A DNA stretch of 64,000 nucleotides from JAGVPT01 sp035505655 (GTDB lineage: Bacteria; Bacteroidota; Ignavibacteria; UBA10030; UBA8401). Each line of letters starts with the position of its first letter. Within the stretch, counting starts at the first letter, position 1. The stretch lies in contig DATJQP010000083.1 in NCBI GenBank assembly GCA_035505655.1, forward strand, positions 1-64,000, written 5' to 3'. This document shows positions 26,424-35,162 of the stretch, one piece after another. The notes beneath the pieces are model-generated. The model was not told the origin of the DNA. It saw only the letters and a list, made by a program, of their open reading frames with translations, and ran no database searches. A program made the position numbers and the translations under genes.

Positions 26424-27707
26424 TCATCGGGGATGCGAAACCATATAGGCGGCAATAAGGCTCGAAACGGTGTCGGCACCCAATTCAGTAAAATGCATCG
26501 TATCGTAGAAATAGAGATCCGAGTGAGGGATCCTGCCGGCAAGATCGAACAACTCGGCATGTTCTTCCCGACAGACGGACGCCAGTGTGTTGTTGAAGCA
26601 GGAAAGGAGCTCCGCATCGGTTGCGGCGGAGATTTCGCCCTTCTTACCCCCATACGAGAAATCGGCCCCGACGATCACTTTCCAGGGCGCCGTTGTATCA
26701 AAGAGGACGGGCTGAGTAAGGAAAATCGGACGAATATTCTGCTTCCGCAGCTCCTTGATCATGATATGGAGGTTCTGTTTGTAGGGAAGAAGAGACGGCA
26801 ATGTTTCGGAAAGATCTGACGATAGGATCAATTCTTTCCCAATTGGTCGAGGAACAAAATTGTCGTTCCCTCCTTTTTCGAGAACTACGACGTGATCCCA
26901 TAGGATGATTTTCCACAAATAGAGTACCTGAACGAGCCGGCTGTATCCGAGAAGTTTATTTTTCCATCCGACAGTCTCGGGCGAGTAGTCAACCTTGCTT
27001 GCCTTTTCCTGGAGAGAATACCACAAGTCATTGATCCCGCAAAGAATGATGGCAATCTTCGGCTTCACTCTCGGAAGGATGTCGCGGACAAAGAGGACGT
27101 GAGCTCTTGACGAGTGACCGGATATTCCGGCGTTTCCGACCCAGGCCTTTACTCCGGCTTTCCGGAGCTTCACCTGAAGGAGGTAAGGCCAGGTCTTGCT
27201 GTCGTCGAGATAGTAACACTGCGTTGTGCTTCCGCCGATAGCGACAATCGTGAGGTAGTCATCCCAATCCGCCGGAGGGTCATCCCCCCGGAATCCCCAT
27301 TTGTCCGTCGTATTTCTCGCGAAAGGGGCAACGCCTTTGAGCGCCACCTTCAGCTCCATCTTGTTGTAGGGGCGCAGTTGGATAAAGGGGGAAAAGATAC
27401 CCTCACGCGTCAGCAGGCGTGCAGCACCTTCGAGAGCGCCGGATAACACCACAAAAACGAGCATTACCGTGACGGTGACCTGGACCGCTTTCCTTCGGTC
27501 CCGCTGATACCTGATCATCACCCCCCCAAACAGGACGAGGGCAAGATCGCACGCCCAGATGAGGAGGCAGCTCGCCAGCCCCCAGCTTCCCTGAGACTTT
27601 TCAAGCAACCGGAAGAGGTGCATGCCATCGGCCGGATAGAGAGCCGAGAGGACCCACTGATTGAGCAACACTCCCAGAAGAAGAACGACTACGCCGCTTC
27701 GTTTCAT
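26424..27707 (-). CDS. Membrane-anchored SGNH/GDSL-type esterase
   Basis: The 427-residue protein has three N-terminal hydrophobic segments (~5-25, ~43-65, ~77-98) and an extracytoplasmic SGNH hydrolase domain (~145-425). The catalytic serine is in AIGGSTTQ, the oxyanion glycine/asparagine in ILCGINDLW and the Asp/His pair in DTMHFTELGAD. Enzymes of this kind remove or transfer acyl groups on polysaccharides or lipids. It overlaps the upstream GT9 gene by four bases. The context suggests it trims or adds acetyl groups on the surface glycan during or after export. Confidence 0.85.
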   Translation of the reverse strand: MKRSGVVVLLLGVLLNQWVLSALYPADGMHLFRLLEKSQGSWGLASCLLIWACDLALVLFGGVMIRYQRDRRKAVQVTVTVMLVFVVLSGALEGAARLLTREGIFSPFIQLRPYNKMELKVALKGVAPFARNTTDKWGFRGDDPPADWDDYLTIVAIGGSTTQCYYLDDSKTWPYLLQVKLRKAGVKAWVGNAGISGHSSRAHVLFVRDILPRVKPKIAIILCGINDLWYSLQEKASKVDYSPETVGWKNKLLGYSRLVQVLYLWKIILWDHVVVLEKGGNDNFVPRPIGKELILSSDLSETLPSLLPYKQNLHIMIKELRKQNIRPIFLTQPVLFDTTAPWKVIVGADFSYGGKKGEISAATDAELLSCFNNTLASVCREEHAELFDLAGRIPHSDLYFYDTMHFTELGADTVSSLIAAYMVSHPR

Positions 27708-28846
27708 GTCTCTCGGAATGCCCGGAGTTTTTTGAAGAGCCGGTAGAACGGCCAGAAGAGGAACCGAAGACGGAACCCGTGCCTTCGCACATGAAAATAA
27801 AAGAAGCGCACCGCTTCAACCAAACGCCCGTGCTGGAGGTATGTCCGCTGGGTATTCTCATAATGGCGATAAGACATCCGCATTTCCCGATGAAACTCAC
27901 GCCGCGCTCCGGTGAAGTCTCCCGCAATGACTTTAAGAACACATGGCAGTAGCCGGCCGGGTTCGTCATCCCTCAGTTCAATAATGGAGTCGTACGGAAG
28001 GCCGAAATACTGATGGTCGTACACCACCGATGCGAAACAGAATGCGTCGGGCTTGATCATCTGGATCATCGGAAGGGGCTTCGCCCAGTCGGAGGTGCAG
28101 AGCCATGTGACGCCGCTCGACGATCCGACGAGGAGGGTGCAGTACTTGGAGAGCTCGGCGTTTTCCCGGAAAGAAAGGACGCTCCCGTCGATGATCCGAT
28201 CGTTGTCGGAATGAAAGGTGACGTGCGAAGAGAGAATGACCGACACGTTGTCGACCGAGCGGACCAGGCTGTGGGCAATGCCGAGGGCAAACTCAAGCGT
28301 CGCCGCAGATTGCCCGCTCCGCGGCACGCACTCGAAGAGGATGACTCCTTGCCTCTCCCGGAGACGATGAGCCTCCGCGAACACCCTGACGCGCTCCACT
28401 TCGCTCTCAGACAATCGCACCACCGGAGTGACCGGAACCGTTATCCTTCCCGGATAATTCCGGAAGATCGATGAGCGGATCGTTCCGTCATAGTTGCGGA
28501 TATTTGACGGGAGACTTTGAGTAAGATAGACAAGATCAAAGTCCCCCCTTGCCTTTCTTGCAGCGACTTGGCGCTCAAACTCCGGCCACACATGGATGGC
28601 CTCCCCCACTCCCGAAACCGGAATTTCCCACACTTCATCGACGTGCGGGTTGAGATCGATGACCGATCGATACATCGACCCGATTGCCCATGTAAGATGA
28701 GAGGCGGGGAGGTCGTGTTTGATTTGCCGCGCGATTGCCGTTGTGTAGAGACAATCTCCGAAGGATCCGAGGTGTCCGAGAAGGATTCTCTTCCGGACGC
28801 CCGGTATCGCCGTCGAGGCATCGCCTCCGATGTGATTCGCGCTCAT
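27704..28846 (-). CDS. Glycosyltransferase family 9 (heptosyltransferase-like)
   Basis: The 380-residue GT-B enzyme begins with ILLGHLGSFGDCLYTTAIARQI, the GT9 N-terminal signature (LG-GD loop). The donor half contains NVSVILSSHVTF, then LVGSSSGVTWLCTSDWAKP, where GT9 enzymes usually have a serine/glycine-rich donor loop. GT9 enzymes typically transfer heptose or a related sugar. A basic tail (~325-380) may bind membrane. It is one of two GT9 genes here. There is no good ribosome-binding site before the ATG. Confidence 0.82.
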   Translation of the reverse strand: MSANHIGGDASTAIPGVRKRILLGHLGSFGDCLYTTAIARQIKHDLPASHLTWAIGSMYRSVIDLNPHVDEVWEIPVSGVGEAIHVWPEFERQVAARKARGDFDLVYLTQSLPSNIRNYDGTIRSSIFRNYPGRITVPVTPVVRLSESEVERVRVFAEAHRLRERQGVILFECVPRSGQSAATLEFALGIAHSLVRSVDNVSVILSSHVTFHSDNDRIIDGSVLSFRENAELSKYCTLLVGSSSGVTWLCTSDWAKPLPMIQMIKPDAFCFASVVYDHQYFGLPYDSIIELRDDEPGRLLPCVLKVIAGDFTGARREFHREMRMSYRHYENTQRTYLQHGRLVEAVRFFYFHVRRHGFRLRFLFWPFYRLFKKLRAFRET

Positions 28847-28900
28847 GGCCGGTTCGAGATTGCCGTGAGAAACCGATCAGTCGACGGAATTCCAATCGAG

Positions 28901-30688
28901 CTACGGCTCAGGGAGGATCTCCTTTCGAACAACGAAGGTTGCAAAGGTGTACTGGCATCCGCCGAATGAAAAATCGGGCCTTTCACATTCCCAGGCCGGC
29001 TCGCCGACCAGCCGGCACCCTGCCATCGCGGGAAGAAGCCGGGTACGAAGATCCCGTTGTGTGTAGAACCTGAAGTCTTCCGCCGGAATCGGGTCTCCCG
29101 GCTTATAAGCGTCGTTGAAATCGCAGGTGAGAACCGCCGTCCCTCCGGGAGCGAGGAGTTCTCCGATCAGCGCTACAAATCGTTCGTCCTGCCTGACATG
29201 TTCGATCACCGAGGTCGAGAAGACGATATCGTAGCCGGCCCTTCGCGTCGACGGCCGTGTGCAGAAGGTCTCCAGATCATAATTCAGGACGGGATCAATC
29301 TCCTCGATACGGATGCCTGTCTTCCGGAGTGTCGCCGATGCGGTGTCTTCGTAGCTTCCCACGCAGAGGATTCTTCGCGCCCCTGTTTTCGCATAGAGCC
29401 GGGCAACCGTGTCAAAGACGAATGCCTGCTGAATATTTGCGCGGGGGATTTTGCGCGCGATCATTTCGGGAACAGAAGCCGAGAGAAATTCGATTGCCGG
29501 TGCATAGAGTTCCCGGGCTGAATCGTCGAGGATCCGGTTGTATCGGCGCACTTCAAACGTGGGGGCATAGTTTCGCGGAGCGTCTCCCGCAGACTCCTCT
29601 TGAATGACCGACGCCGTTGAGGGGCTCCATCGCTCGGGCGTCTTCTCCGTCTGCTTCGCCAACCTGATGAACTTTCGTACCGCTCTTCTCACCAGGCTGG
29701 GGCGCGGGGCGAGCTTCCGCTCAAGGACCATCCGGACGATCCTTTCGTAGTCCCAGAGGAGGTTGGCAACACTCCAATCCTCCGAAAAGGGAAGAAGCGG
29801 CTCGAAGCCGGAAGCGGCAATATCGCGAAGAGATCGATCCTCCACACAAATAGATGGTTCCGCGTGGAGGATGTGCCTGAACATGTTGCTCCGGGTGATG
29901 GCGATCGGCCGGCGGACCGCCAGCGCATAATCGATGACGCTCGAGATCCCTCGTCCCGAATTCTGATCGTAGAGGAACGCATTGAGGGTGTTCTGAGACA
30001 GGAACTCGAGGAGCTGCCGATCCTCCATGAAGTCGTGGTCAACGACGAGCCTGACCCCCGGCTTCTTCACGAGCGAACGGCATTGTTCCGCGATCGCGCG
30101 GGCATGGGCGCCGTCGGCATCGCCGAACGTCGCAAAGGGAATGTGGAGGCGGATCGTGGCTTCATCGTATTCCTCCTGCACTCTCAGCACGAGGCGGTCA
30201 AATCCCTTGCCCGGCGTTCCGAAGCCAAAACTTCCGATGACGGGACCGGCCGGGAGCGGGGATCGTCCTTCAAACCGCGGGACGAAGCGGCCGGTTTTGA
30301 ACACGAGAGGATTCCGGAGAAGAAGCGTCGGGTCGGGAGCGATGAAGTAGTCGAAGAACTTGTTCGTCGCGGCGTCGGCTTCGGATTGATGCACCTCGTG
30401 AATAATTCCAATGTTGGGAACGTTTCGAAGTTTCACGATGCCTTTGCCGAGCCACCCCATGGTGATGGGATGGTAATTATAGATGATGGCCGACGGTGCG
30501 TGTTCGCGGACTTCGCTCCGGAGATCTTCCGCCGAAGAACAGGCAACGGGAACGAAGTTGAATGCCTGCGATGTCCTGAGAACGCCGGCAATATTCAAAC
30601 CGAACTGGTACACCCCGCACTGCCGCTCCCGGTGGGAAACAAACAGCACTGTTGCCTTCCGCTCCCTATTGACCCGTTCCCCGTTCAT
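28901..30688 (-). CDS. Glycosyltransferase-methyltransferase fusion
   Basis: The 595-residue protein joins two enzymes. The first part (~1-340) resembles a GT-B transferase: CGVYQFGLNIAGVL near the start, IGSFGFGTPGKGFDRLV where the donor domain begins, and a SGRGISSVIDYALAVRRPIAIT donor region. After a linker (~345-400), the second part (~405-590) is a class I SAM methyltransferase with RRILCVGSYEDTASATL, IVFSTSVIEHV and LLAPGGTAVLTCDF. The ATG at 30688 follows GAGG; a TTG four codons earlier is rejected. It probably adds a sugar and methylates it or its neighbour, perhaps as a chain-ending step. Confidence 0.75.
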   Translation of the reverse strand: MNGERVNRERKATVLFVSHRERQCGVYQFGLNIAGVLRTSQAFNFVPVACSSAEDLRSEVREHAPSAIIYNYHPITMGWLGKGIVKLRNVPNIGIIHEVHQSEADAATNKFFDYFIAPDPTLLLRNPLVFKTGRFVPRFEGRSPLPAGPVIGSFGFGTPGKGFDRLVLRVQEEYDEATIRLHIPFATFGDADGAHARAIAEQCRSLVKKPGVRLVVDHDFMEDRQLLEFLSQNTLNAFLYDQNSGRGISSVIDYALAVRRPIAITRSNMFRHILHAEPSICVEDRSLRDIAASGFEPLLPFSEDWSVANLLWDYERIVRMVLERKLAPRPSLVRRAVRKFIRLAKQTEKTPERWSPSTASVIQEESAGDAPRNYAPTFEVRRYNRILDDSARELYAPAIEFLSASVPEMIARKIPRANIQQAFVFDTVARLYAKTGARRILCVGSYEDTASATLRKTGIRIEEIDPVLNYDLETFCTRPSTRRAGYDIVFSTSVIEHVRQDERFVALIGELLAPGGTAVLTCDFNDAYKPGDPIPAEDFRFYTQRDLRTRLLPAMAGCRLVGEPAWECERPDFSFGGCQYTFATFVVRKEILPEP

Positions 30689-30877
30689 GATGATCCTCAA
30701 TCGTAGTGAATTACAGGCCGGCGATTCGTTGATAGCGCTGTCACTGAGGGAGCGAAAGTCTCCTTTTCAGCATTCGCGAAAATCACAACGTCCCTGATCT
30801 CACGGAAGTTAGGACGACCGTTCAGTTCGATCCTCTCCCCGTCCTGAATTCATCCCGACGTCACAGAGGCAGGGGGG
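30689..30877. other. Largest gap inside the polysaccharide locus (189 bp)
   Basis: I see no gene here. I found no sigma70-like hexamer pair with acceptable spacing on the minus strand and no terminator hairpin. It may hold an internal promoter of another type or only untranslated spacer. Confidence 0.4.
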
Positions 30878-31852
30878 CTAAATCTCCGTGATATCCTGTT
30901 CGATCTGCATCTTCAGGCGACCCCGGAGTCTCTCAACCGCAGCGATGACGTGCTCAACCGAGATCATCGTCATGCACTTCCGGTCAAAATCGCAATCGTG
31001 CCATTGCCAGCACGGGGCGCACTCGACGAAGCTGTCGAGGTTTTCGTTGCAGGTGTAGCCCGTCTGGAACGAATGGATGCGGCCGCCGAAGATGATGACG
31101 CTCCGACGACCGATGGCCCGGGCGAGGTGCATCAGAAACCCTTCAAGCCCGACGAAGAATTCGGACTGGCTCAGGACGGTGGCGTCGTCGCGGAGCGAAT
31201 TCTTTCCGCGGAGATCGATCGTCCCCCGAAGCGGCGGATCGCCGACAGTGCCAAGTTGAACGACTCTGTACCCGAACCTCTCGCGGAGGATGTCGACAAC
31301 GGTCTGGAACCTGTTGACATCCCAGAGCTTGTTGAGCCAGATCGTTGGGTACGAATCCTTTCCGAGACATTGGACGGCGATCTGCCCCGGCCTGATTTCC
31401 CCGAACTCCTTTTCGTCGGGCCCGGCATGGTAGTACGGACGCTGCTCGATCGCACCCCTGACGCCGGCATTCCGGCAGAGTATTTTAATAACGTGTTCCT
31501 TTGGAGGAACCTCCGACCGCTGGGGCACAAGTTCCGTCGTGTATCGCAGGTTGATCCGGCGACCGTTGAGCAATTTGCTGTATCGGAGATACCATTGTTC
31601 CCACGAGAAGACTCTGTGATAGTCGGGATTATGGTAAAGGAGGCTCGCCGAATGAGAGACCTGCCAGATCTTCGTGGCGGAGTTCCGCCGGTGCAATTCG
31701 TGAGCCACGGCTGTAAGGTACATTTCATCCCCCAAACCTCCGCCGAACTGCAGCATGGCGTCCGGGAGTCCATGCCGGGCGAGGATGGCGAAGGACCGTG
31801 CTTCGATCCCTGCCAGGCGAAGCATCGCACCGGGAATTTTCAGAGGATTCAT
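30878..31852 (-). CDS. Glycosyltransferase family 9 (heptosyltransferase-like)
   Basis: The 324-residue protein has a GT9-like N-terminus (AMLQFGGGLGDEMYLTAVAHEL) and a donor half with VVQLGTVGDPPLRGTIDLRGK, then SEFFVGLEGFLMHLARAIG, matching the GT9 pattern with Gly-Leu-Glu-Gly at the donor loop. A cluster of cysteines near the end (CNEN, CAPC, CDFDRKC) is unusual and could bind metal. ATG 31852 lies one base after the upstream stop with GGAGA before it; the longer frame from 31954 adds 34 residues from within the upstream gene. Confidence 0.8.
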   Translation of the reverse strand: MNPLKIPGAMLRLAGIEARSFAILARHGLPDAMLQFGGGLGDEMYLTAVAHELHRRNSATKIWQVSHSASLLYHNPDYHRVFSWEQWYLRYSKLLNGRRINLRYTTELVPQRSEVPPKEHVIKILCRNAGVRGAIEQRPYYHAGPDEKEFGEIRPGQIAVQCLGKDSYPTIWLNKLWDVNRFQTVVDILRERFGYRVVQLGTVGDPPLRGTIDLRGKNSLRDDATVLSQSEFFVGLEGFLMHLARAIGRRSVIIFGGRIHSFQTGYTCNENLDSFVECAPCWQWHDCDFDRKCMTMISVEHVIAAVERLRGRLKMQIEQDITEI

Positions 31853-31853
31853 C

Positions 31854-32732
31854 TCACGAGTCTCCCCGGCTGGGGATCGCCGGTCTGCCCAAGAGCGAAT
31901 CCCGCACCGTCGCGCCGCAGGAACGAAGGAAGTAGACCGGATCCAGGAGAGCATCGAGATAGAAGTATCTTCTCGTTTGCCGGCGGAGATTCCCCTGCGT
32001 CACTTCGTGGAGGTGAACTCTTGCCTCCTCGGGCATCGGCGAGGCGCCAAACCGCTCGCGGACGATGTTGCCTTCCCGCACGGCAACGGTCGACGCCAGG
32101 CGCGACGTCTTGGAATCTTCGTGAGCTCTATACGCCGCCAGGATCCGGTGAAGGACCGCCGGCGGGCTGTGCCGGGCAAGTCTCAGAAAAAGGTCATAGT
32201 CAAAACAAAAATGGAGCGAGCGGTCAAATCCCCCGACATCGAAGAAGGTACGCCGCCGCCAGAAGCAGGCCATCTGATAAAAGACGGGGCCGCCGTTGAG
32301 GAGTGAGTCGTAATCCTGTCCCGCGCCATAGAACTTTGTTACGCTTTTTCCCGTCGAGCTTACGGTGACACATCCGCCGATGAGCCATGAGATCCCGGGG
32401 CTCGCAGCAAAACACTCTGCAACGGTCCTCAAGGCTCCGGGAAGGTAGTAATCGTCCGAGTTGATGTATCCGAGGATCTCCCCGGTTGCCATTTCAAAGC
32501 CGCGATAGACCGCATCGGCCTGACCGGCATCCTTTGCGCTTGTCCAGTACTTCAGCCGGTGCTCATATTTTTTGATGATCCCGGCACTGCCGTCCGTGCT
32601 CCCGCCATCCATGACGATATACTCAACGTTCCGGTACGACTGATCGAGGACTGAACGCAGAGTTTGCTCAAGGTAACCGGCCTGATTAAACGATGGGGTG
32701 ACGATTGAAATGAGAGGCAGGTCCTTCTTCAT
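31854..32732 (-). CDS. Glycosyltransferase family 2
   Basis: The 292-residue GT-A enzyme begins ISIVTPSFNQAGYLEQTLRSVL, with VMDGGSTDGSAGII and a GYINSDDYY metal site. I use ATG 32732, which overlaps the upstream stop as ATGA; the long frame to 33179 is an artefact of reading into the preceding gene. The catalytic domain reads complete. A short C-terminal tail after residue ~260 may sit on the membrane. Specificity is unknown. Confidence 0.9.
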   Translation of the reverse strand: MKKDLPLISIVTPSFNQAGYLEQTLRSVLDQSYRNVEYIVMDGGSTDGSAGIIKKYEHRLKYWTSAKDAGQADAVYRGFEMATGEILGYINSDDYYLPGALRTVAECFAASPGISWLIGGCVTVSSTGKSVTKFYGAGQDYDSLLNGGPVFYQMACFWRRRTFFDVGGFDRSLHFCFDYDLFLRLARHSPPAVLHRILAAYRAHEDSKTSRLASTVAVREGNIVRERFGASPMPEEARVHLHEVTQGNLRRQTRRYFYLDALLDPVYFLRSCGATVRDSLLGRPAIPSRGDS

Positions 32733-33766
32733 ACTTTGAGGCCTCGCCGGGAATTCTGCAGGCGGAGAAGTCTTCTGAAGACTTTGTCGCTCCTCCGGAC
32801 CAGCCATGAATGTTGGAAAGATTGCGTGAGCGAGGCGTAGCGGTGAAAAAATCGCTCGAGAAGATTCCTCGGATCTTTCGTTGCGATGGTATTCGCCAGA
32901 CCATGACGTTCCGCGACCGTTCTCCAGTCGACATCCCAGATCGGCAATTGTGAGAATGACCAAGTTCCGTGCTGCTGGAAAAGGCCAAGGACTTCGCGGT
33001 CCCACCAGTACGTCTTTTCCTTCCTGACGGTGCGGAGGTCGATCCCGCCCCGGGCGTAGCCGTCGTACCACCAGGATGGGACATCGCGGAGATCGGACGG
33101 TCGGACGGCGTCCATGTGATGGTACTGGCGATAGAGATTGACCGCGCTCTTTTCGGGAGAGATCAGCCGTTCCATGCATTGATACCAGCGCTGCTTGCTT
33201 TCCATCCTCGCCCAGTCCCGGTACTGATAGTGCATCACCTTCACGTCGTGGAGCGGAAATGTCGGGGCGTTGCGAGGGACGGGAATTCTGCCGCTGTGGA
33301 CGGTGACGCCTTCGTACTCAGTTCCGTCATCCATGAAGCCGAACGACATCATCTCCGCCGGAGACCAGTACTTCGATCCGTCCGGCCGCAGGTTCGCCCA
33401 TTCGAAATTGATCACCGTCCCCGGCGGCACCTGAAGCATCCTGCGCCATTCGTCGCTCGAACCGAAATTCGGGGTGAGGAATTCGTCTGCGTCGATTGCG
33501 ATGAGGAGGCGGGGAGACGGAAGCCGCCGGGCCGCGTCGAGGAGGAGCTTGTGATGGTATCCCTCATTGTAGGATGAGCAGTCGTTGTCGAGGATGGTCA
33601 CCTTCGCAAACTTCGCCGCCAAAACCCGCGTCGAGTCGGTCGAGCGCTGGTCGGCAAGAATAATCTTGTCGGCCCAGAGGCTGGCACACGCAAGAAATTG
33701 CTCGATCACCCAGGCTTCATTCCTGACCGGCGTAAGACATATGACCGTAGGGCTGTCGGTTTTCAT
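32729..33766 (-). CDS. Glycosyltransferase family 2-like
   Basis: The 345-residue protein starts VICLTPVRNEAWVIEQFLACA, has ADQRSTDSTRVLAAKF and AIDADEFLTPNF, where Asp-Ala-Asp is the metal site. The pattern resembles the GT2 subgroup that acts on LPS core or protein glycans, with a longer C-terminal region (~200-345) rich in Trp and Arg. It overlaps both neighbours by four bases (ATGA). It lies downstream of four methyltransferase-type and export genes and is probably co-expressed with them. Confidence 0.85.
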   Translation of the reverse strand: MKTDSPTVICLTPVRNEAWVIEQFLACASLWADKIILADQRSTDSTRVLAAKFAKVTILDNDCSSYNEGYHHKLLLDAARRLPSPRLLIAIDADEFLTPNFGSSDEWRRMLQVPPGTVINFEWANLRPDGSKYWSPAEMMSFGFMDDGTEYEGVTVHSGRIPVPRNAPTFPLHDVKVMHYQYRDWARMESKQRWYQCMERLISPEKSAVNLYRQYHHMDAVRPSDLRDVPSWWYDGYARGGIDLRTVRKEKTYWWDREVLGLFQQHGTWSFSQLPIWDVDWRTVAERHGLANTIATKDPRNLLERFFHRYASLTQSFQHSWLVRRSDKVFRRLLRLQNSRRGLKV

Positions 33767-34383
33767 TTCACCTTTTGCGCGATCCAGAGCGAATCATGAA
33801 GACCGAGAAATCGAAAGTTTTCCCGGCCGAGAAGATGATGCTCGACGACCCACGTCGGCCCCAAGTCGTGACGTGACGGGTCAAAGTCGTGAAAGGCGAT
33901 GAACCCTCCCGGAACGAGGGGGGGCGAAAAGAGGCGAAAATCCTTCTCGCACGCCTCAACGGAATGATCGCCGTCGATGAAGAGAAAGTCTATTTTTTCA
34001 AACTTCCCGGCAAAATCCGCGGAGTATCCGGCGCAGGTTGCCACTTTCCCAAGAACGCCGAAGCTCCTCATGTTTTGTTCGAACTGTCGCACGAGCGGAC
34101 CCTCCCCCTTCTGACGCCGGTAGAGTTCGGCACTTCCGGGCTCTCCCGCCGCGTCGAAAGGATCGATGGCAAAGACCTTTCCACTCTTCAACCCCTTCGC
34201 GAGGCAATATGTGCTCCTCCCTTTCCATGAACCGATCTCGACGATCACAGCATTCTTTCCGAGCATCGAGGCGTGGCGGTACAGCTCAATCGCTTCGCGC
34301 GCAGAAAGCCATCCTTCAATCGCCGTAAACTTCTTAATACGCCGGTAAATGTAGAGCCGTCGCAGACGTTCAGGAAGGTTCAT
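33763..34383 (-). CDS. Class I SAM-dependent methyltransferase
   Basis: The 206-residue protein has the SAM-binding loop IVEIGSWKGRSTYCLAKGL, the acidic strand FAIDPFDA, and FLFIDGDHSVEACEKDF with VPGGFIAFHDF. This is the Methyltransf_24-like pattern found in sugar or cephalosporin-type O-methyltransferases, with a likely metal-binding DGDH. It is coupled by ATGA overlaps to the genes on both sides. In this locus it probably methylates a sugar hydroxyl. Confidence 0.85.
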   Translation of the reverse strand: MNLPERLRRLYIYRRIKKFTAIEGWLSAREAIELYRHASMLGKNAVIVEIGSWKGRSTYCLAKGLKSGKVFAIDPFDAAGEPGSAELYRRQKGEGPLVRQFEQNMRSFGVLGKVATCAGYSADFAGKFEKIDFLFIDGDHSVEACEKDFRLFSPPLVPGGFIAFHDFDPSRHDLGPTWVVEHHLLGRENFRFLGLHDSLWIAQKVK

Positions 34384-35162
34384 ACCGTTCGATCGCGATG
34401 CTGGACCCGTGCAAGGAGATGGAATTGGTCGCCTCCGCGCGGGATGAGCGACGCGATCCGCGAGAGCATGTCGTCGCCGTGTTCCAGGCTTGAGTATCTC
34501 AACGCGAGGAGGTCGAAACCCAGGGTCCGAAGAATGTGCGCCATCCCCGTCCCGGTGAAATGCCAGTAATGCTGTTCAGGCACCCAGGCGTACCAACGTT
34601 CCTTCAGAACCCTCGGAACCAATCCTCTCCAGTTCGCCTGGACGAGGAGGAGCACTCCTTCCTCCTTCAGTTTCCTTTGCGCCTCAAGGAGGACGTTTCT
34701 TGGATCTTTGAGGTGCTCGACCACCTGTGAGAGTATGATCGCATCGTAGGTTCCGTCCACAGATCCGTTCGGGAAATAGCCGGTGAAAACATTCAAACCC
34801 TTCGTTCGGGCTCTCGCACTCGCAGCTGCGCTCGGCTCGACGCCGGTCACGACGTACTTCCGGGCGGAGAGCAGGCCGAGAAGGAACCCTTCGCCGCAAC
34901 CGATCTCCAGCACTTTGGCGCCTGCGGGAACGAACTGCCGGATCAACTGCACCTGACCTTCGAGTGCCGCACGCCACTGCCGCGGCAGGTCGGCGACCTC
35001 TTTGAATGCAAACTGTCCGTGGAAGTCATCCTCCTCGTACGGCTTTTCCGCCGGCGGTGGATCCGTCCACGCATTCAGGCACTCCGTGCAGGAAATGACT
35101 TTCCATTGCTCCGCATGGACGACAACTCGTTGGCGGCTTCCGCCGCACCAGGGGCACATCAT
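34380..35162 (-). CDS. Class I SAM methyltransferase with N-terminal zinc-ribbon
   Basis: The 260-residue protein opens with a four-cysteine ribbon (CPWCG, then CTEC, residues ~3-30) followed by a methyltransferase domain (~60-220): KVLEIGCGEGFLLGLL, VTGVEPSAAA, AIILSQVVEHL and LKEEGVLLLVQAN. This zinc-ribbon plus Methyltransf_23 layout is common in surface-glycan loci. Both ends overlap neighbouring genes by four bases. Probable role: methylation of a sugar in the exported glycan. The target is unknown. Confidence 0.86.
   Translation of the reverse strand: MMCPWCGGSRQRVVVHAEQWKVISCTECLNAWTDPPPAEKPYEEDDFHGQFAFKEVADLPRQWRAALEGQVQLIRQFVPAGAKVLEIGCGEGFLLGLLSARKYVVTGVEPSAAASARARTKGLNVFTGYFPNGSVDGTYDAIILSQVVEHLKDPRNVLLEAQRKLKEEGVLLLVQANWRGLVPRVLKERWYAWVPEQHYWHFTGTGMAHILRTLGFDLLALRYSSLEHGDDMLSRIASLIPRGGDQFHLLARVQHRDRTV

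Noticed and set aside
25740..26819. 359-residue plus-strand reading frame
   Set aside because: It is antisense to the radical SAM and SGNH genes and shows no signal, domain or ribosome-binding site.
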